Assembly (NCBI GenBank): GCA_016721315.1 | Contig: JADKIL010000021.1 | Span: 124,001-188,000 of the forward strand | Source of the DNA: Candidatus Villigracilis vicinus | Lineage (GTDB): Bacteria > Chloroflexota > Anaerolineae > Anaerolineales > Villigracilaceae | Direction of reading: 5' to 3' | DNA length: 64,000 bases | Shown here: piece by piece, positions 16,855-26,200 of the stretch | Layout of the letters: each line of letters starts with the position of its first letter | How positions within the stretch are numbered: position 1 is the stretch's first letter | Made by a program: the position numbers and the translations under genes | Notes under the pieces: model-generated | The model's input: only the letters and a program-made list of their open reading frames with translations | Told to the model about the DNA's origin: nothing | Database searches by the model: none

Positions 16855-17343
16855 TTATGCCTCCTCAGCAATCATGGCAGTTTGTTGTGTCTTTCCGCCG
16901 CTTAGGAACACCCGCTTGAAAGTGGTCACGATCCAAGTCCAATGCATGGCGAGGTGTACACCCATGATAAGGAGCGAGAGGTTGGCAGACATGTCATGCA
17001 GCCTGCGCCACGCAAAGTTCATCGGCAGAACGATCCCCAAAGCAGGCATTGCTGACTCTGAAATCATAATTCCTGAAAGCATGATCAGGATGCCGTCGAT
17101 GAAGAGCAGCCAATTGAGGACATAATTGACACGTGCACCATTGGTTGCCTTGGCAAAAAAACGTCTGGTGACGTTCACGATCCAAGACCAACTCAACAGC
17201 AAATGCACAATCACCGTTGCTGCAGCAGCGATCGAAAGCCATTCATGAATGGCAAGTCCGCTGAAACGCGGATCCATCGTAATGAGGAACGCCACAAAGA
17301 GCGCAATATCCAGAAGAAGTTTTGTTCGATTTGAGTTAGACAT
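16855..17343 (-). CDS. DUF4405-type four-helix membrane protein (cytochrome b561-like)
   Basis: A 162-residue integral membrane protein with four hydrophobic segments. It carries spaced histidines at helix ends (IHEWLS, VIVHLLLSW, RRLHDMSANLS, GVHLAMHWTW), the pattern of DUF4405 and b-type cytochrome membrane proteins in which His pairs can bind haem. It may carry electrons or simply be a membrane partner of the 101-residue protein encoded three bases downstream. The ATG at 17343 has GGAGAT upstream. Haem binding is suggested by His spacing only. Confidence 0.75.
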   Translation of the reverse strand: MSNSNRTKLLLDIALFVAFLITMDPRFSGLAIHEWLSIAAAATVIVHLLLSWSWIVNVTRRFFAKATNGARVNYVLNWLLFIDGILIMLSGIMISESAMPALGIVLPMNFAWRRLHDMSANLSLLIMGVHLAMHWTWIVTTFKRVFLSGGKTQQTAMIAEEA

Positions 17344-17493
17344 TTTATCTCCAATATAAAATTTCCAGTCGCTCTGAAAGCGACCTTTTCAAATTTTATA
17401 GAATTAGCGCTTTTTCGGGTGGTAAAAATACGAAAAGATTATGAAGAAGTTGTAAAATACTCTTAAAGATAATTTATCCTCTGGAAATCCCCA

Positions 17494-19074
17494 ATGACAC
17501 CTTCCCTAGCCGCCATCCTCCCCGCCTCGCGCATTCGTGACCGTCTCATTGACCGCATCGCCTACGCCAACGACGCCTCGTATTTTCGGCTGGTGCCACA
17601 GGCGGTGGTGCAGCCGAATTCCATCGGCGAGATTCAGGCGCTGTTTCAATTCAGCCAGCAGAATAGAATCCCAATGACCTTCCGTGCGGCAGGGACGAGT
17701 CTCTCCGGGCAAGCGGTGACGGATGGCATTCTTGTAGATATTTCCAAGCATTGGGGGGATTACAGTGTAGAAGAAAATGCGGGCAAAATTCGTTTTCAGC
17801 CTGGCATCGTAGGTGGGTTCATCAACAACGTGCTCAAGCCGCATGGACGGCGCATCGGTCCCGACCCTGCGTCCATTGACGCGTGCATGATGGGCGGCAT
17901 CCTTGCGAATAATTCCAGCGGCATGTGCTGCGGCACGACAGAGAATTCCTACAAGACCATCCACTCGATGACGTTTGTGTTACCGAATGGATTCGTCCTT
18001 GATACGTCCCGCCCCGATGCGCACAAGATTTTTGAAAATGAACAGCCGCACATCGCTAAAGGTCTGCTTGAACTCAAGCAAAGAATTCTGAATTCCAACG
18101 CAAAATATAAAGACGAAACTCTCGCCGAAAAAATCCGTCGCCGTTATCAGATGAAGAATAACAACGGCTACCTGCTCAACGCCTTTCTTGATTTCGAGCA
18201 TCCGCTTGATATTCTCATCCATCTGCTCATCGGCTCCGAAGGCACGCTCGGATTTATCGCCGAGGGCGTGCTCCACACCTTGCCCGATTACACCTACAAA
18301 TACACAGGGCAGATGTACTTCAAAAACATCCGCGACGCGGCAGCGGCGGTATATCCCATCAAGCAATCAGGTGCGCGCGCGGTGGAAGTGATGGATCGCG
18401 AGTCGCTTCGTTCGGTAGAGCATTTGCCGGGCGTGCCTGCCATTCTCAAAGAATTGCCCGCAGGCGCAACCGCAATTCTCGCCGAGTATCAAGCGTCAGA
18501 TTCAGAGACCATGCTCCAGTTTAAGAAAGAGGCGGGGCGCGTCATCCACGAACTCAAATTGATTCACGATGTCAACTTCACCGATGACCCGATCCAACAA
18601 GCCGCGTTGTGGAAACCGCGCAAAGGCATCATCGCATCGGTTGGCGCGATGCGTCCGCGCGGCACGACCTCGGTCAATGAAGATGTTGCCTTTCCCGTTC
18701 AGCATCTCGCCGATGCCGTCACTGACCTGCGCCATCTCTTCGATGATTTCGGTTACACCGAGGGCGTCATCTTCGGGCACGCGAAGGATGGCAATTTGCA
18801 TTTCCTCGTCAATCAGGCGTTTGACACGCCAGAGCAAATTCAGTTCTTCGATAAATTTCTGCGCGAGATGGTGGGCATCGTCAGCGGCAAATATGATGGC
18901 TCGCTCAAAGCCGAACACGGCACGGGGCGCAACATGGCGCCGTTCGTCGAAACCGAATGGGGCGCCGAGGCATACGCCATCATGCGCGACCTCAAATCGC
19001 TGCTCGACCCCGATGGCATGCTCAACCCCGGCGTGCTCATCAACGACAACCCGCAAGCACATGTGACTCATTGA
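17494..19074 (+). CDS. D-lactate dehydrogenase-like FAD subunit (N-terminal half of a split enzyme)
   Basis: A 526-residue FAD-linked oxidase of the D-lactate/glycolate/D-2-hydroxyacid dehydrogenase family. The PCMH-type FAD domain holds FRAAGTSLSGQAV and GGILANNSSGMCCGT near residues 65-150. The FAD-oxidase C-terminal domain holds the conserved GHAKDGNLHF and KAEHGTGRN. Close relatives are commonly single ~940-residue proteins in which this half continues straight into an Fe-S half. Here a TGA ends the frame at 19072-19074 and the Fe-S half continues in the -1 frame. So this is either a two-gene version or a frameshifted gene. It would feed electrons from a 2-hydroxyacid to quinone or another carrier. 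Confidence 0.88.
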   Translation: MTPSLAAILPASRIRDRLIDRIAYANDASYFRLVPQAVVQPNSIGEIQALFQFSQQNRIPMTFRAAGTSLSGQAVTDGILVDISKHWGDYSVEENAGKIRFQPGIVGGFINNVLKPHGRRIGPDPASIDACMMGGILANNSSGMCCGTTENSYKTIHSMTFVLPNGFVLDTSRPDAHKIFENEQPHIAKGLLELKQRILNSNAKYKDETLAEKIRRRYQMKNNNGYLLNAFLDFEHPLDILIHLLIGSEGTLGFIAEGVLHTLPDYTYKYTGQMYFKNIRDAAAAVYPIKQSGARAVEVMDRESLRSVEHLPGVPAILKELPAGATAILAEYQASDSETMLQFKKEAGRVIHELKLIHDVNFTDDPIQQAALWKPRKGIIASVGAMRPRGTTSVNEDVAFPVQHLADAVTDLRHLFDDFGYTEGVIFGHAKDGNLHFLVNQAFDTPEQIQFFDKFLREMVGIVSGKYDGSLKAEHGTGRNMAPFVETEWGAEAYAIMRDLKSLLDPDGMLNPGVLINDNPQAHVTH

Positions 19075-20336
19075 AAAGCCTCACGCTCGTCGCGCCTGAA
19101 ATCGACAAATGCATCGAATGTGGATTTTGCGAGTCGAAGTGTCCAAGCCGCAGGCTGACTCTGACTCCCAGACAGCGCATCGTCGTCCAAAGAGAACTCG
19201 CCTCTATGCGCCTCGCCGCTTCAGACTCGCTCGAAATTGATTCTGTTTCTGACGATTACACCTACGCTGGAATAGATACCTGCGCCCTCGACGGTCTGTG
19301 TGGAACAGCGTGCCCGGTGGGGATCGATACGGGGAAGTTTATTAAACGATTAAGAGCGGAAGAAGTAAAAAGTAATAAGTCGGCGGAGTGGGTTGTAGAG
19401 AATTTTGGCGTAGTGGAAAAATTGGTTGGGGTTGGCGTTTCACTTGGACATACTGCTGAAAAAATTATTGGCGTAAATGGAGTAAAGTCCATTTCGGTTA
19501 TCGCTGAAAAAGTGACAGGCTCAAGACTTCCGAAATGGAATAAATCCATCCCGCACTCTCCCAAAAAACTCAGTGTCCTCCGTGACCTCCGTGATGAAAA
19601 AGAATTCATCTATTTCCCCTCCTGCATCTCCCGTCAACTGGGAACCCCACAATTACCAATTACTAATTACCAATCACTCGCCGAAACCTTCATAACCATC
19701 GCCACCCGCGCCAACATCAACATCCACATCCCCGCCAATGCTGCCGGTCACTGCTGCGGAATGCCCTTCTCCTCCAAGGGATACAAATCCGCATACCAAG
19801 CAGCTTTGCATAAAACCCTCATGCAAATGTGGGACTGGTCTGAGCATGGCAAATATCCCATCGTCATCGACACCACCTCCTGCACGCACACGCTCAAAAC
19901 CTGCGGCGATGACCTTACGCCCGAGGACAAGGAAATCTGGAATCAACTCACCATCCTCGATGGCGTGGAATTTCTGCACGACCATGTTTTGCCCAAATTA
20001 GAACTCCACCCCGTAGATGAAGAAGTCATCCTGCACCCCAACTGCTCCGCCCGCAAACTTAACCTTGATGCAAAAATGTTTGCCATTGCAAAACAGTGTG
20101 CCAAGAATGCCGTTGTCCCGTTTGCCCTCGGCTGCTGTGCCTTCGCCGGTGACCGCGGATTGACTCACCCCGAACTGACCGCATCCGCCACTGAAAAAGA
20201 AACCGCCGAAATCCTCAAAAGGGAGTACGACGGTTATTATTCATCCAACATCACCTGCGAGATCGGCATGAAAGAAGCAACGGGGAAGGATTATGTGTCC
20301 ATTGTGTATTTGGTGGAGAAAGCGAGTAGACCGTAA
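19071..20336 (+). CDS. Fe-S subunit of D-lactate dehydrogenase-like enzyme (C-terminal half)
   Basis: A 421-residue ferredoxin-like and CCG-domain protein. Two [4Fe-4S] motifs lie near the start (CIECGFCESKCPSR and CALDGLCGTACPVG). Cys-rich CCG motifs further on (FPSCISRQLG, HCCGMPF, CCAFAGDRG) carry the non-cubane cluster typical of GlpC/LldE/LutA proteins. The probable start is the TTG at 19071, which overlaps the upstream stop (TTGA); no ATG or GTG fits. Two short stretches in the linker between the Fe-S motifs and the CCG domain look like repeat invasions (19563-19601 and 19651-19674). It works with the FAD half encoded upstream. Confidence 0.85.
   Translation: MKSLTLVAPEIDKCIECGFCESKCPSRRLTLTPRQRIVVQRELASMRLAASDSLEIDSVSDDYTYAGIDTCALDGLCGTACPVGIDTGKFIKRLRAEEVKSNKSAEWVVENFGVVEKLVGVGVSLGHTAEKIIGVNGVKSISVIAEKVTGSRLPKWNKSIPHSPKKLSVLRDLRDEKEFIYFPSCISRQLGTPQLPITNYQSLAETFITIATRANINIHIPANAAGHCCGMPFSSKGYKSAYQAALHKTLMQMWDWSEHGKYPIVIDTTSCTHTLKTCGDDLTPEDKEIWNQLTILDGVEFLHDHVLPKLELHPVDEEVILHPNCSARKLNLDAKMFAIAKQCAKNAVVPFALGCCAFAGDRGLTHPELTASATEKETAEILKREYDGYYSSNITCEIGMKEATGKDYVSIVYLVEKASRP
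19563..19601. repeat. Repeat-like insertion read in frame (KLSVLRDLRDEKE)
   Basis: CAGTGTCCTCCGTGACCTCC with A-rich flanks resembles a short interspersed repeat usually found between genes in such genomes. Here it lies within the Fe-S subunit gene and is translated. Recognition is by pattern; copy number cannot be tested here. Confidence 0.4.
19651..19674. repeat. Repeat-like insertion read in frame (QLPITNYQ)
   Basis: A low-complexity ATTACCAATTACTAATTACC-type element inside the Fe-S subunit gene. TACCAATTACTAAT (19654-19667) recurs, inverted, at 28567-28580 in the intergenic hairpin of the formate dehydrogenase operon, so this is a shared repeat family in coding and non-coding sites. Confidence 0.55.
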
Positions 20337-20340
20337 AAAT

Positions 20341-20437
20341 GTCACCCTCCCGAAGGACATCGGGACGATATGAGCAATAGCGAAGGGACTCGTAGATAAT
20401 CGTAGAGATGCTTCGCTACGCTCAGCATGACATCCTG
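20341..20437. repeat. Intergenic spacer with interspersed-repeat sequence
   Basis: The convergent spacer between the Fe-S gene and the YigZ-like gene holds stretches such as GATGCTTCGCTACGCTCAGC, a form often seen as a dispersed repeat. No ORF. Assignment is by look only. Confidence 0.35.
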
Positions 20438-21070
20438 CTACACTTTCACGATCTCTTCCTTCGTCTCGATCACTTCTGCCTGAATTTTTCCCGCAGAAAT
20501 TTCGCGCATGTCTTTTTGAAATACTTCAAAATTGTCCACAGGGAATTGCAGCGTCAATGTAATATCCCCCGTGTAATCTTCACCCAAGACCTTCCCCTGA
20601 TTTTTTGAAACAAACAAACGCACCCGTTCCAGCAAGTTATACGGGATCGCCATCATCGTCACATGGACGGGGACGCGCCGTCCCCGCTCCACAACATTGA
20701 CAACCGATTGTGCTGCCTCGGTGTAGGCTTTCACCAATCCGCCTGTGCCAAGCAATGTCCCGCCAAAATAGCGGGTGATGACCAAAACCGCATCGCCAAG
20801 TCCACTGCCACGCAGAACGGTCAACGCAGGCTTGCCGGATGTACCACTTGGTTCGCCGTCGTCAGAAAAATATTCGGTCACGGTGTTTCCGCCGCCAATG
20901 ATATAAATGGGGACGTTATGGCTCGCATCCGCGAATTCTTCTCGAATTCTCTTCATGAAGGCGCGAGCTTCGTCGATAGAAAAAGCAGGCGCGAGCGTGG
21001 CAATGAAGCGCGAATTGATCACCATCTGCTCGCGGCGAATTTCGGTCAAAGGAACTAGGTAAGGTTTCAT
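20438..21070 (-). CDS. YigZ/IMPACT family protein
   Basis: A 210-residue member of the UPF0029/IMPACT family. The N-terminal Impact domain contains the signature region DDGEPSGTSGKP and GTGGLVKAYTEA, and a C-terminal ferredoxin-like DUF1949 domain completes the usual bacterial YigZ layout. The eukaryotic IMPACT relative binds GCN1 and influences translation control; the bacterial role is uncertain. The ATG at 21070 lies 112 bases from the divergent diguanylate cyclase gene. Length and domain order are normal. Confidence 0.88.
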   Translation of the reverse strand: MKPYLVPLTEIRREQMVINSRFIATLAPAFSIDEARAFMKRIREEFADASHNVPIYIIGGGNTVTEYFSDDGEPSGTSGKPALTVLRGSGLGDAVLVITRYFGGTLLGTGGLVKAYTEAAQSVVNVVERGRRVPVHVTMMAIPYNLLERVRLFVSKNQGKVLGEDYTGDITLTLQFPVDNFEVFQKDMREISAGKIQAEVIETKEEIVKV

Positions 21071-21153
21071 CAGAATGAAGGAATCTTAAAAAAACTAAAC
21101 TACGACCATAAAAATACACCGAAATAAAACAAGAACACAATCGGCAAATCGCA

Positions 21154-21159
21154 TATAAT
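21154..21159 (+). promoter_or_regulatory. TATAAT -10 element upstream of the diguanylate cyclase
   Basis: A perfect TATAAT 23 bases before the ATG at 21183. No good -35 hexamer is seen at 16-18 bases, so it may need an activator or be an extended variant. Confidence 0.35.
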
Positions 21160-21182
21160 CAAAAAAAGACTCAAGGTTAAAT

Positions 21183-22337
21183 ATGAAAGATACTAATTTC
21201 AACACCCTATTTAAACGGGCGTTTTTTATCCAGATTATAACTGGTTGGACCCTCCTTCTTTTTACCAGCTATTTGATTGAGGAAATTTGGATTCAGAACA
21301 GTATCGTATCTCATATTGGGTTATGGGCGATCGGACTAGTTGGTATTTATCTTTCCACGTACTGGCGCTATAACTTTTTTCGCGAGAATGGAACAACTCA
21401 CGAAGACACACAGATCAGCAGTTTAATCTATCATGCTGTCATGGAAACATCCCCAGACTCCATAGCAATTACAGACATGCTAGGTAATTATATTTTTGCC
21501 AACAAACAAACTGCTGTCATTCATGGGTACGACTCGCCAGAAGAATTTTTAGGAAATAGTGCTTTTAGCCTCTTTCCCTTTAATGAAATCTCAAAAGCGG
21601 TTCAATCCATGAGCAGGACCCGTGCAGATGGGATCCTTAGAAATATCGAGTTTAATCTCCTGCGTAAAGACGGCACTACCTTTCCTGCCGAACTGAGCGC
21701 AGCATTAATCAAGAATAAATCTGGAGTACCGCTGGCATTTATCGCAGTTACCCGAGATGTTACTGAACGCAAACACATTGCAGATCAGCTTAATGATATG
21801 AACGAAAAATTACGTCAACAACTGACAGAGATTGAAAAGCTGCAAATGATCCTGCACGAACAAGCGATTCAAGATCCGCTTACCGGATTATACAACCGGC
21901 GTTATATGGAAGAGGCACTTAAACAGGAACATGCCCGGGCAACAAGGGATGGGCAAGCATTTAGCGTAGTCATGGTGGATATGAACGATCTCAAAAAGAT
22001 AAACGATGGTTACGGACACATCATGGGCGATGAAGCCATCAAACAGGCGGGGAATTTACTCAAAGAGAGAATACGCGCCGAAGATATTGCATGTCGTTAT
22101 GGTGGAGATGAATTCCTGGTCATCCTTCATAATGCCTCTTCTGAAACTGCCCGGCAATGCACCCAGCAATGGGAAAATCGCGCAAAAGAACTATCCATTA
22201 CATCGAAAAATAAAAATATACCGATCAGTTTCTCTATCGGAATTGCGACCTACCCAACAGACAGCAGTCATATCGAGGAACTCATTTTACTTGCTGATGC
22301 GAGTTTATATGCTGCGAAATCAAAAAGGTCATATTAA
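21183..22337 (+). CDS. Membrane PAS-GGDEF diguanylate cyclase
   Basis: A 384-residue protein that makes cyclic di-GMP from GTP. Two membrane helices near the start (~12-32 and ~43-62), a PAS domain (~80-200), a short coiled-coil linker (~200-228) and a GGDEF domain (~228-384) follow in order. The active-site motif GGDEF is intact at 307-311. The product-inhibition I-site RxxD is present at 298-301 (RAED), five residues before it. It is therefore expected to be active and feedback-inhibited. It could supply the c-di-GMP read by the degenerate GGDEF protein and BcsB-like protein at 55.7-59.2 kb, although these genes are far apart. Confidence 0.93.
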   Translation: MKDTNFNTLFKRAFFIQIITGWTLLLFTSYLIEEIWIQNSIVSHIGLWAIGLVGIYLSTYWRYNFFRENGTTHEDTQISSLIYHAVMETSPDSIAITDMLGNYIFANKQTAVIHGYDSPEEFLGNSAFSLFPFNEISKAVQSMSRTRADGILRNIEFNLLRKDGTTFPAELSAALIKNKSGVPLAFIAVTRDVTERKHIADQLNDMNEKLRQQLTEIEKLQMILHEQAIQDPLTGLYNRRYMEEALKQEHARATRDGQAFSVVMVDMNDLKKINDGYGHIMGDEAIKQAGNLLKERIRAEDIACRYGGDEFLVILHNASSETARQCTQQWENRAKELSITSKNKNIPISFSIGIATYPTDSSHIEELILLADASLYAAKSKRSY

Positions 22338-22385
22338 TGCAGGGGTAACTTCTAAAACTGGTTGTTTCTTTTTCGATACAATATG

Positions 22386-22414
22386 TTGACGAAAAGAAAC
22401 TTTTTTGTTAAAAT
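22386..22414 (+). promoter_or_regulatory. Sigma70-type promoter candidate
   Basis: TTGACG (22386-22391), a 17-base spacer, TAAAAT (22409-22414). The start point would fall at the first base of the 22422-22460 hairpin, placing that hairpin at the 5' end of the transcript. Confidence 0.5.
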
Positions 22415-22421
22415 ATTGGTT

Positions 22422-22460
22422 AGTTCCGTCCAGCCTGCCCCCCTCAGGCTGGACGGAACT
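22422..22460. terminator. Strong hairpin
   Basis: A perfect 16-base stem (22422-22437 with 22445-22460) with a seven-base C-rich loop, followed by ATTTCTATT. It can end transcription from the diguanylate cyclase gene or fold at the 5' end of a transcript from 22386. Confidence 0.65.
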
Positions 22461-22462
22461 AT

Positions 22463-22474
22463 TTCTATTAAGAA
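22463..22474. promoter_or_regulatory. Candidate operator, copy 1
   Basis: TTCTATTAAGAA, a dyad (TTCT/AGAA). The identical sequence occurs 149 bases downstream at 22612-22623, just before the XRE gene. The paired spacing is close to a whole number of helical turns, as needed for looping by one regulator. Confidence 0.45.
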
Positions 22475-22611
22475 CTTTTATATTTTGGGTATATAATTTG
22501 GCTATAAACAGGGTGGATATCCAAATTACAGACCTTCTATCACTGAACAAAATCCTCCCCCACCATCAAGGTAAATAATCCTATTTGCCGTATTTTTAAA
22601 CGCACAGATGT

Positions 22612-22623
22612 TTCTATTAAGAA
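22612..22623. promoter_or_regulatory. Candidate operator, copy 2
   Basis: Identical to copy 1 at 22463-22474. It ends 49 bases before the XRE start codon. Confidence 0.45.
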
Positions 22624-22672
22624 ACAATATCGCTCCCAACAGAAACATGTATTGTGCCAAAATTATAAAACT

Positions 22673-23044
22673 ATGACTGCTGTGGGTAGACATCAAAAAT
22701 TCAAAGAATGGCTCATGAAGGAGATGGACAAACGGGAATGGTCGCAAGCAGACCTTGCACGGTATGCCGACCTGAATCGAGCCGTCATCAACAAATTATT
22801 GAATGGACATTCAGCAACCCCGCGTCCTGCAACACTGGAAGCCATCGCACGCGCGTTCAAAGTTCCCGTAGAAAAAGTTTACCGGGTTGCGGGGCTGCTT
22901 CCCGAAGTGCCTGAAAATGAGGGAGTGATCGAAGAAGCGCTCCATCACCTTAGTCAAATTCAAGACCCCAAGCGCAAATCAGCTGTAATCTCTGTGATCA
23001 AAGCCCTTGCCGAAGAAGAGAAAAAAGAAAAAAACCAAAAGTAA
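22673..23044 (+). CDS. XRE-family helix-turn-helix regulator
   Basis: A 123-residue protein. A Cro/CI-type HTH (~residues 10-70; WSQADLARYADLNRAVINKLLNG) is followed by a helical tail (~75-123) rich in Lys and Glu, perhaps for dimerisation. The ATG at 22673 fits the domain start; the upstream in-frame TTG at 22652 lacks support. Two identical 12-base dyads upstream are good autoregulation candidates. It ends in a terminator 189 bases before the TIR-WD40-VHL gene, so any control of that gene would be in trans. Confidence 0.85.
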   Translation: MTAVGRHQKFKEWLMKEMDKREWSQADLARYADLNRAVINKLLNGHSATPRPATLEAIARAFKVPVEKVYRVAGLLPEVPENEGVIEEALHHLSQIQDPKRKSAVISVIKALAEEEKKEKNQK

Positions 23045-23050
23045 CAATAA

Positions 23051-23090
23051 AACATCCCCGAGACACGAAAAAAATCTCGGGGATGTTTTT
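23051..23090 (+). terminator. Rho-independent terminator after the XRE gene
   Basis: A 13-base stem, AACATCCCCGAGA (23051-23063) with 23075-23087, followed by a T-run to 23090. Confidence 0.9.
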
Positions 23091-23168
23091 GTATCTGCTC
23101 ATCCAAACATCTCCCGAATTGGCATGGTTTAAAAATGCCTATATATCTTTATCTTATCTTTTTGTAAA

Positions 23169-23196
23169 TTGATAATTCCAACCTTGCAAGTAAAAT
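23169..23196 (+). promoter_or_regulatory. Promoter candidate for the TIR-WD40-VHL gene
   Basis: TTGATA (23169-23174), a 16-base spacer, TAAAAT (23191-23196). The start point would be near 23203, with AGGAG before the ATG at 23233. Confidence 0.5.
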
Positions 23197-23232
23197 TTAG
23201 CCAGTTCGTATCCGCTCATCAGGAGAATCGCC

Positions 23233-26200
23233 ATGACCGATGTATTTATTTCTTATTCCCGTCGAGATAAAGTTTTCACCCAAAAGCTGGTAGATGCTTT
23301 GCTAGCCGCCAACCGTGACGTGTGGGCAGACTGGAACTCCATCCCCGCCGCATCAGATTGGGACGCAGAGATCAAGGAAGGCATCGAAAAGACCGACACA
23401 GTTCTATTTTTGCTCAGCCCTGAGTGGATCAAATCCAACGAGTGCCGCAAGGAAATGATCCATGCCATTCAGCATGGCAAACGTCTTATCCCCATTTTGT
23501 ACCTCATGCCCGATCAGGGACAGGAAGTTCCGCCGGAATTGGCGAAAATCAACTGGGTATACATGCGGGATACGGACAATTTTGACAAGGCGTTCGAGAC
23601 CTTGCAAAGCGCGATGGATACGGATCTCGATTGGATTAAGACACATACCCGCGTTCAAGTCCGCGCGATTGAGTGGGATAAAAAGAAACGAGATAACTCT
23701 TTTACACTGCGCGGGAAAGACCTCACCGATGGCGAGCAGTTCATCTCTAGTGCGGTGGGAAAAAGCCCTGAGCCCACCAAATTACAAGGTGAGTATATCC
23801 TTGTCAGCCGAAAAGACGCGACTAGGAGACAGAGAATCACTTTGGCGGGCATTACGATTGCATTAGTGGTCTCTATTGCATTAGGCATTGTAGCGTGGTT
23901 TCAAAGGCAAGAAGCAATAAAACAGGCGCGTATATCTCGGGTAGGCGAACTTTCCGCACAGGCATCCTCACTAACAGAAAAGAACTTTCTAGTTTCAACA
24001 CTATTGAGTATAGAAGCGTTCAATTTATCTGGCGGAGAATTCAACACCGATCAAGCGAAAATAGCATTAGTAGAAAGCGCCCAATCAAACCCTTATATTA
24101 TTCAATATCTAAACAAACATTCGGATCTAATACGCACCTTAGCTTTCAGCCCAGACGGAAAAATTCTTGCTTCAGGAAGCGCAGATAACTCTATTGTTTT
24201 ATGGGACGTTGCCACCAGTACGCCACTTGGAGAACCTTTATTTGGTCATTCAGAATGGGTAATGAGTGTGGCATTCAGTCCTGACGGTAAAATATTAGCT
24301 TCTGGCAGTGCGGACGGGACAATTATTTTGTGGGATGTACAAACCAGGCAAAAGTTAGCTACATTAATAGGACATTCACAAAGCGTAAACAGTATCGCAT
24401 TTAGCCCTAATGGAAAAAATCTAGCATCAGGAAGTTCAGATAATTCAATTATTTTATGGAATATTGCTTCCCAGAAACAAGTTAGCTCTCTGATCGGACA
24501 TTCAGATATAGTAATGAGCGTAGCCTTTAGCCCTGACGGTAAAACTCTGGCTTCCGGGAGTTGGGATGATAGCATCATTTTTTGGGACGTTGATTCTCGT
24601 CAGCCAATTGGGCAACCAATAAGTTCCAATTCAAACATGAGTATAGCCTTCAGCCCTGATGGTAAAACCCTGGCTTCTGGCAGTTTGGAAGGCACCGTAA
24701 AATTATGGGATGTAGAAACTGGGCAACTTATTGGACAACCATTGATTGGACATACCGATCAAGTGCAAAGCGTTGTTTTTAGCCCTAATGGCATGGTATT
24801 GGCTTCAGGCAGCTTTGATCAAAACATAATTTTTTGGAATATCGAAACGCAAGAAGCAATTGGCAAGCCACTAAGAGGGCATTCCAATGGGGTAACAAGT
24901 TTGGCTTTTAGTCCAGATGGCAATTTCTTCGCCTCCGGATCTGTGGACAAATCCGTAATATTATGGAGCATGGTCTCCTCGCAAGCAAATTACCTGCAAG
25001 CAGGCGGGCATTCCAATTATGTTTCTAGCGTTTCCTTCAACCCTGATGGGAGTTTATTGGCTTCCGGAAGTTGGGATAATACTATTCTGATTTGGGATTC
25101 TAACATTCTTCAACCTATCGCATCCTTAACGGGACATACTGATTGGGTTAATACTGTTGCATTCAGCCCGGATGGTCAGTGGCTGGCTTCCGGCAGTGAC
25201 GACAATACCATAAGGTTATGGGATACAAAAGAATTTCAACTTAGCGGTGAGCCGTTATTCAACCATACCAAAGGTGTTAGCAGTGTAGCATTTAGCCCAG
25301 ACAGTAAAATTCTGGCTTCTGGCAGTCTAGATAATACGATAATTTTGTGGGATGTAAGCAAACGCGAACCTATGGGGCAGCCATTGGAAGTGCATGCGTC
25401 ATCTGTAAAAAGCGTGGTATTTAGCCCAGACGGTAAAATCCTGGCATCAGGAAGCTGGGATAAAACAATCATTCTTTGGGATGTTGAGACTCGTCAGCCA
25501 ATTGGAAAACTTACCGATGGAAGCTCCGGGCAAGTGCAAAGCGTAGCATTCAGCCCAGATGGCCAGACACTGGCATCCGGCAGCGTTGATAATACTGAAA
25601 TATTTTTGTGGGATGTAAATTCCAAGCAACTTATCGGCAAATTGATAAACGGGCACACCAATGGTGTAGTGAGTTTGAACTTTAGCCCAGATGGTGCAAT
25701 GCTGGTATCGGGCGGAGCTGATAGCGCCATTGTTTTATGGGATATGGCAACGCTTAATCCTATGGGGTTTCTCACAGGACACTCAAAGTATGTAGAAAGT
25801 GTTGCTGTAAGTCCAGACGGTCAGAGGTTAGCATCTGGAAGTGACGATACAACCGTTATCCTTTGGGATATGAATGTGTCATCATGGATTGAAATATCCT
25901 GCCAACGGGCAGGACGCAACTTTACTCGCACGGAATGGAAAAAATATTTCCCCAATAATGAATATCGTAAAACATGCGATCAATGGACTCTAGAGTCAGA
26001 AGCAACAACAGCATCCGCAACTAGCGCCCCTACGGAAAACACTACAGCAAATTCAAATGCCCAAGTACTAAAATCAGGTAGCAGTTCTGTAGAAGAGGAT
26101 TTGAATATTGTCAACAAAACAGACAAAGTGACGAAAGTTTCCTGGATAAATTTTGAAGGAGGTGAAGAAGCTTTCCTTGAACTTGCCCCAGGCGAATCAG

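Larger units (their letters stand above)
22338..22672. other. Regulatory spacer before the XRE gene
   Basis: This 335-base stretch has no credible ORF. It holds a promoter candidate (22386-22414), a long hairpin (22422-22460), a TATAAT at 22492-22497 and two identical 12-base dyads (22463-22474, 22612-22623). It looks like the control region of the XRE regulator. Confidence 0.55.

Noticed and set aside
24121..25880. CRISPR-like or satellite repeat array
   Set aside because: The repeats are coding, about 126 bases long, in frame and give WD40 blades; there are no direct repeats with unique spacers.
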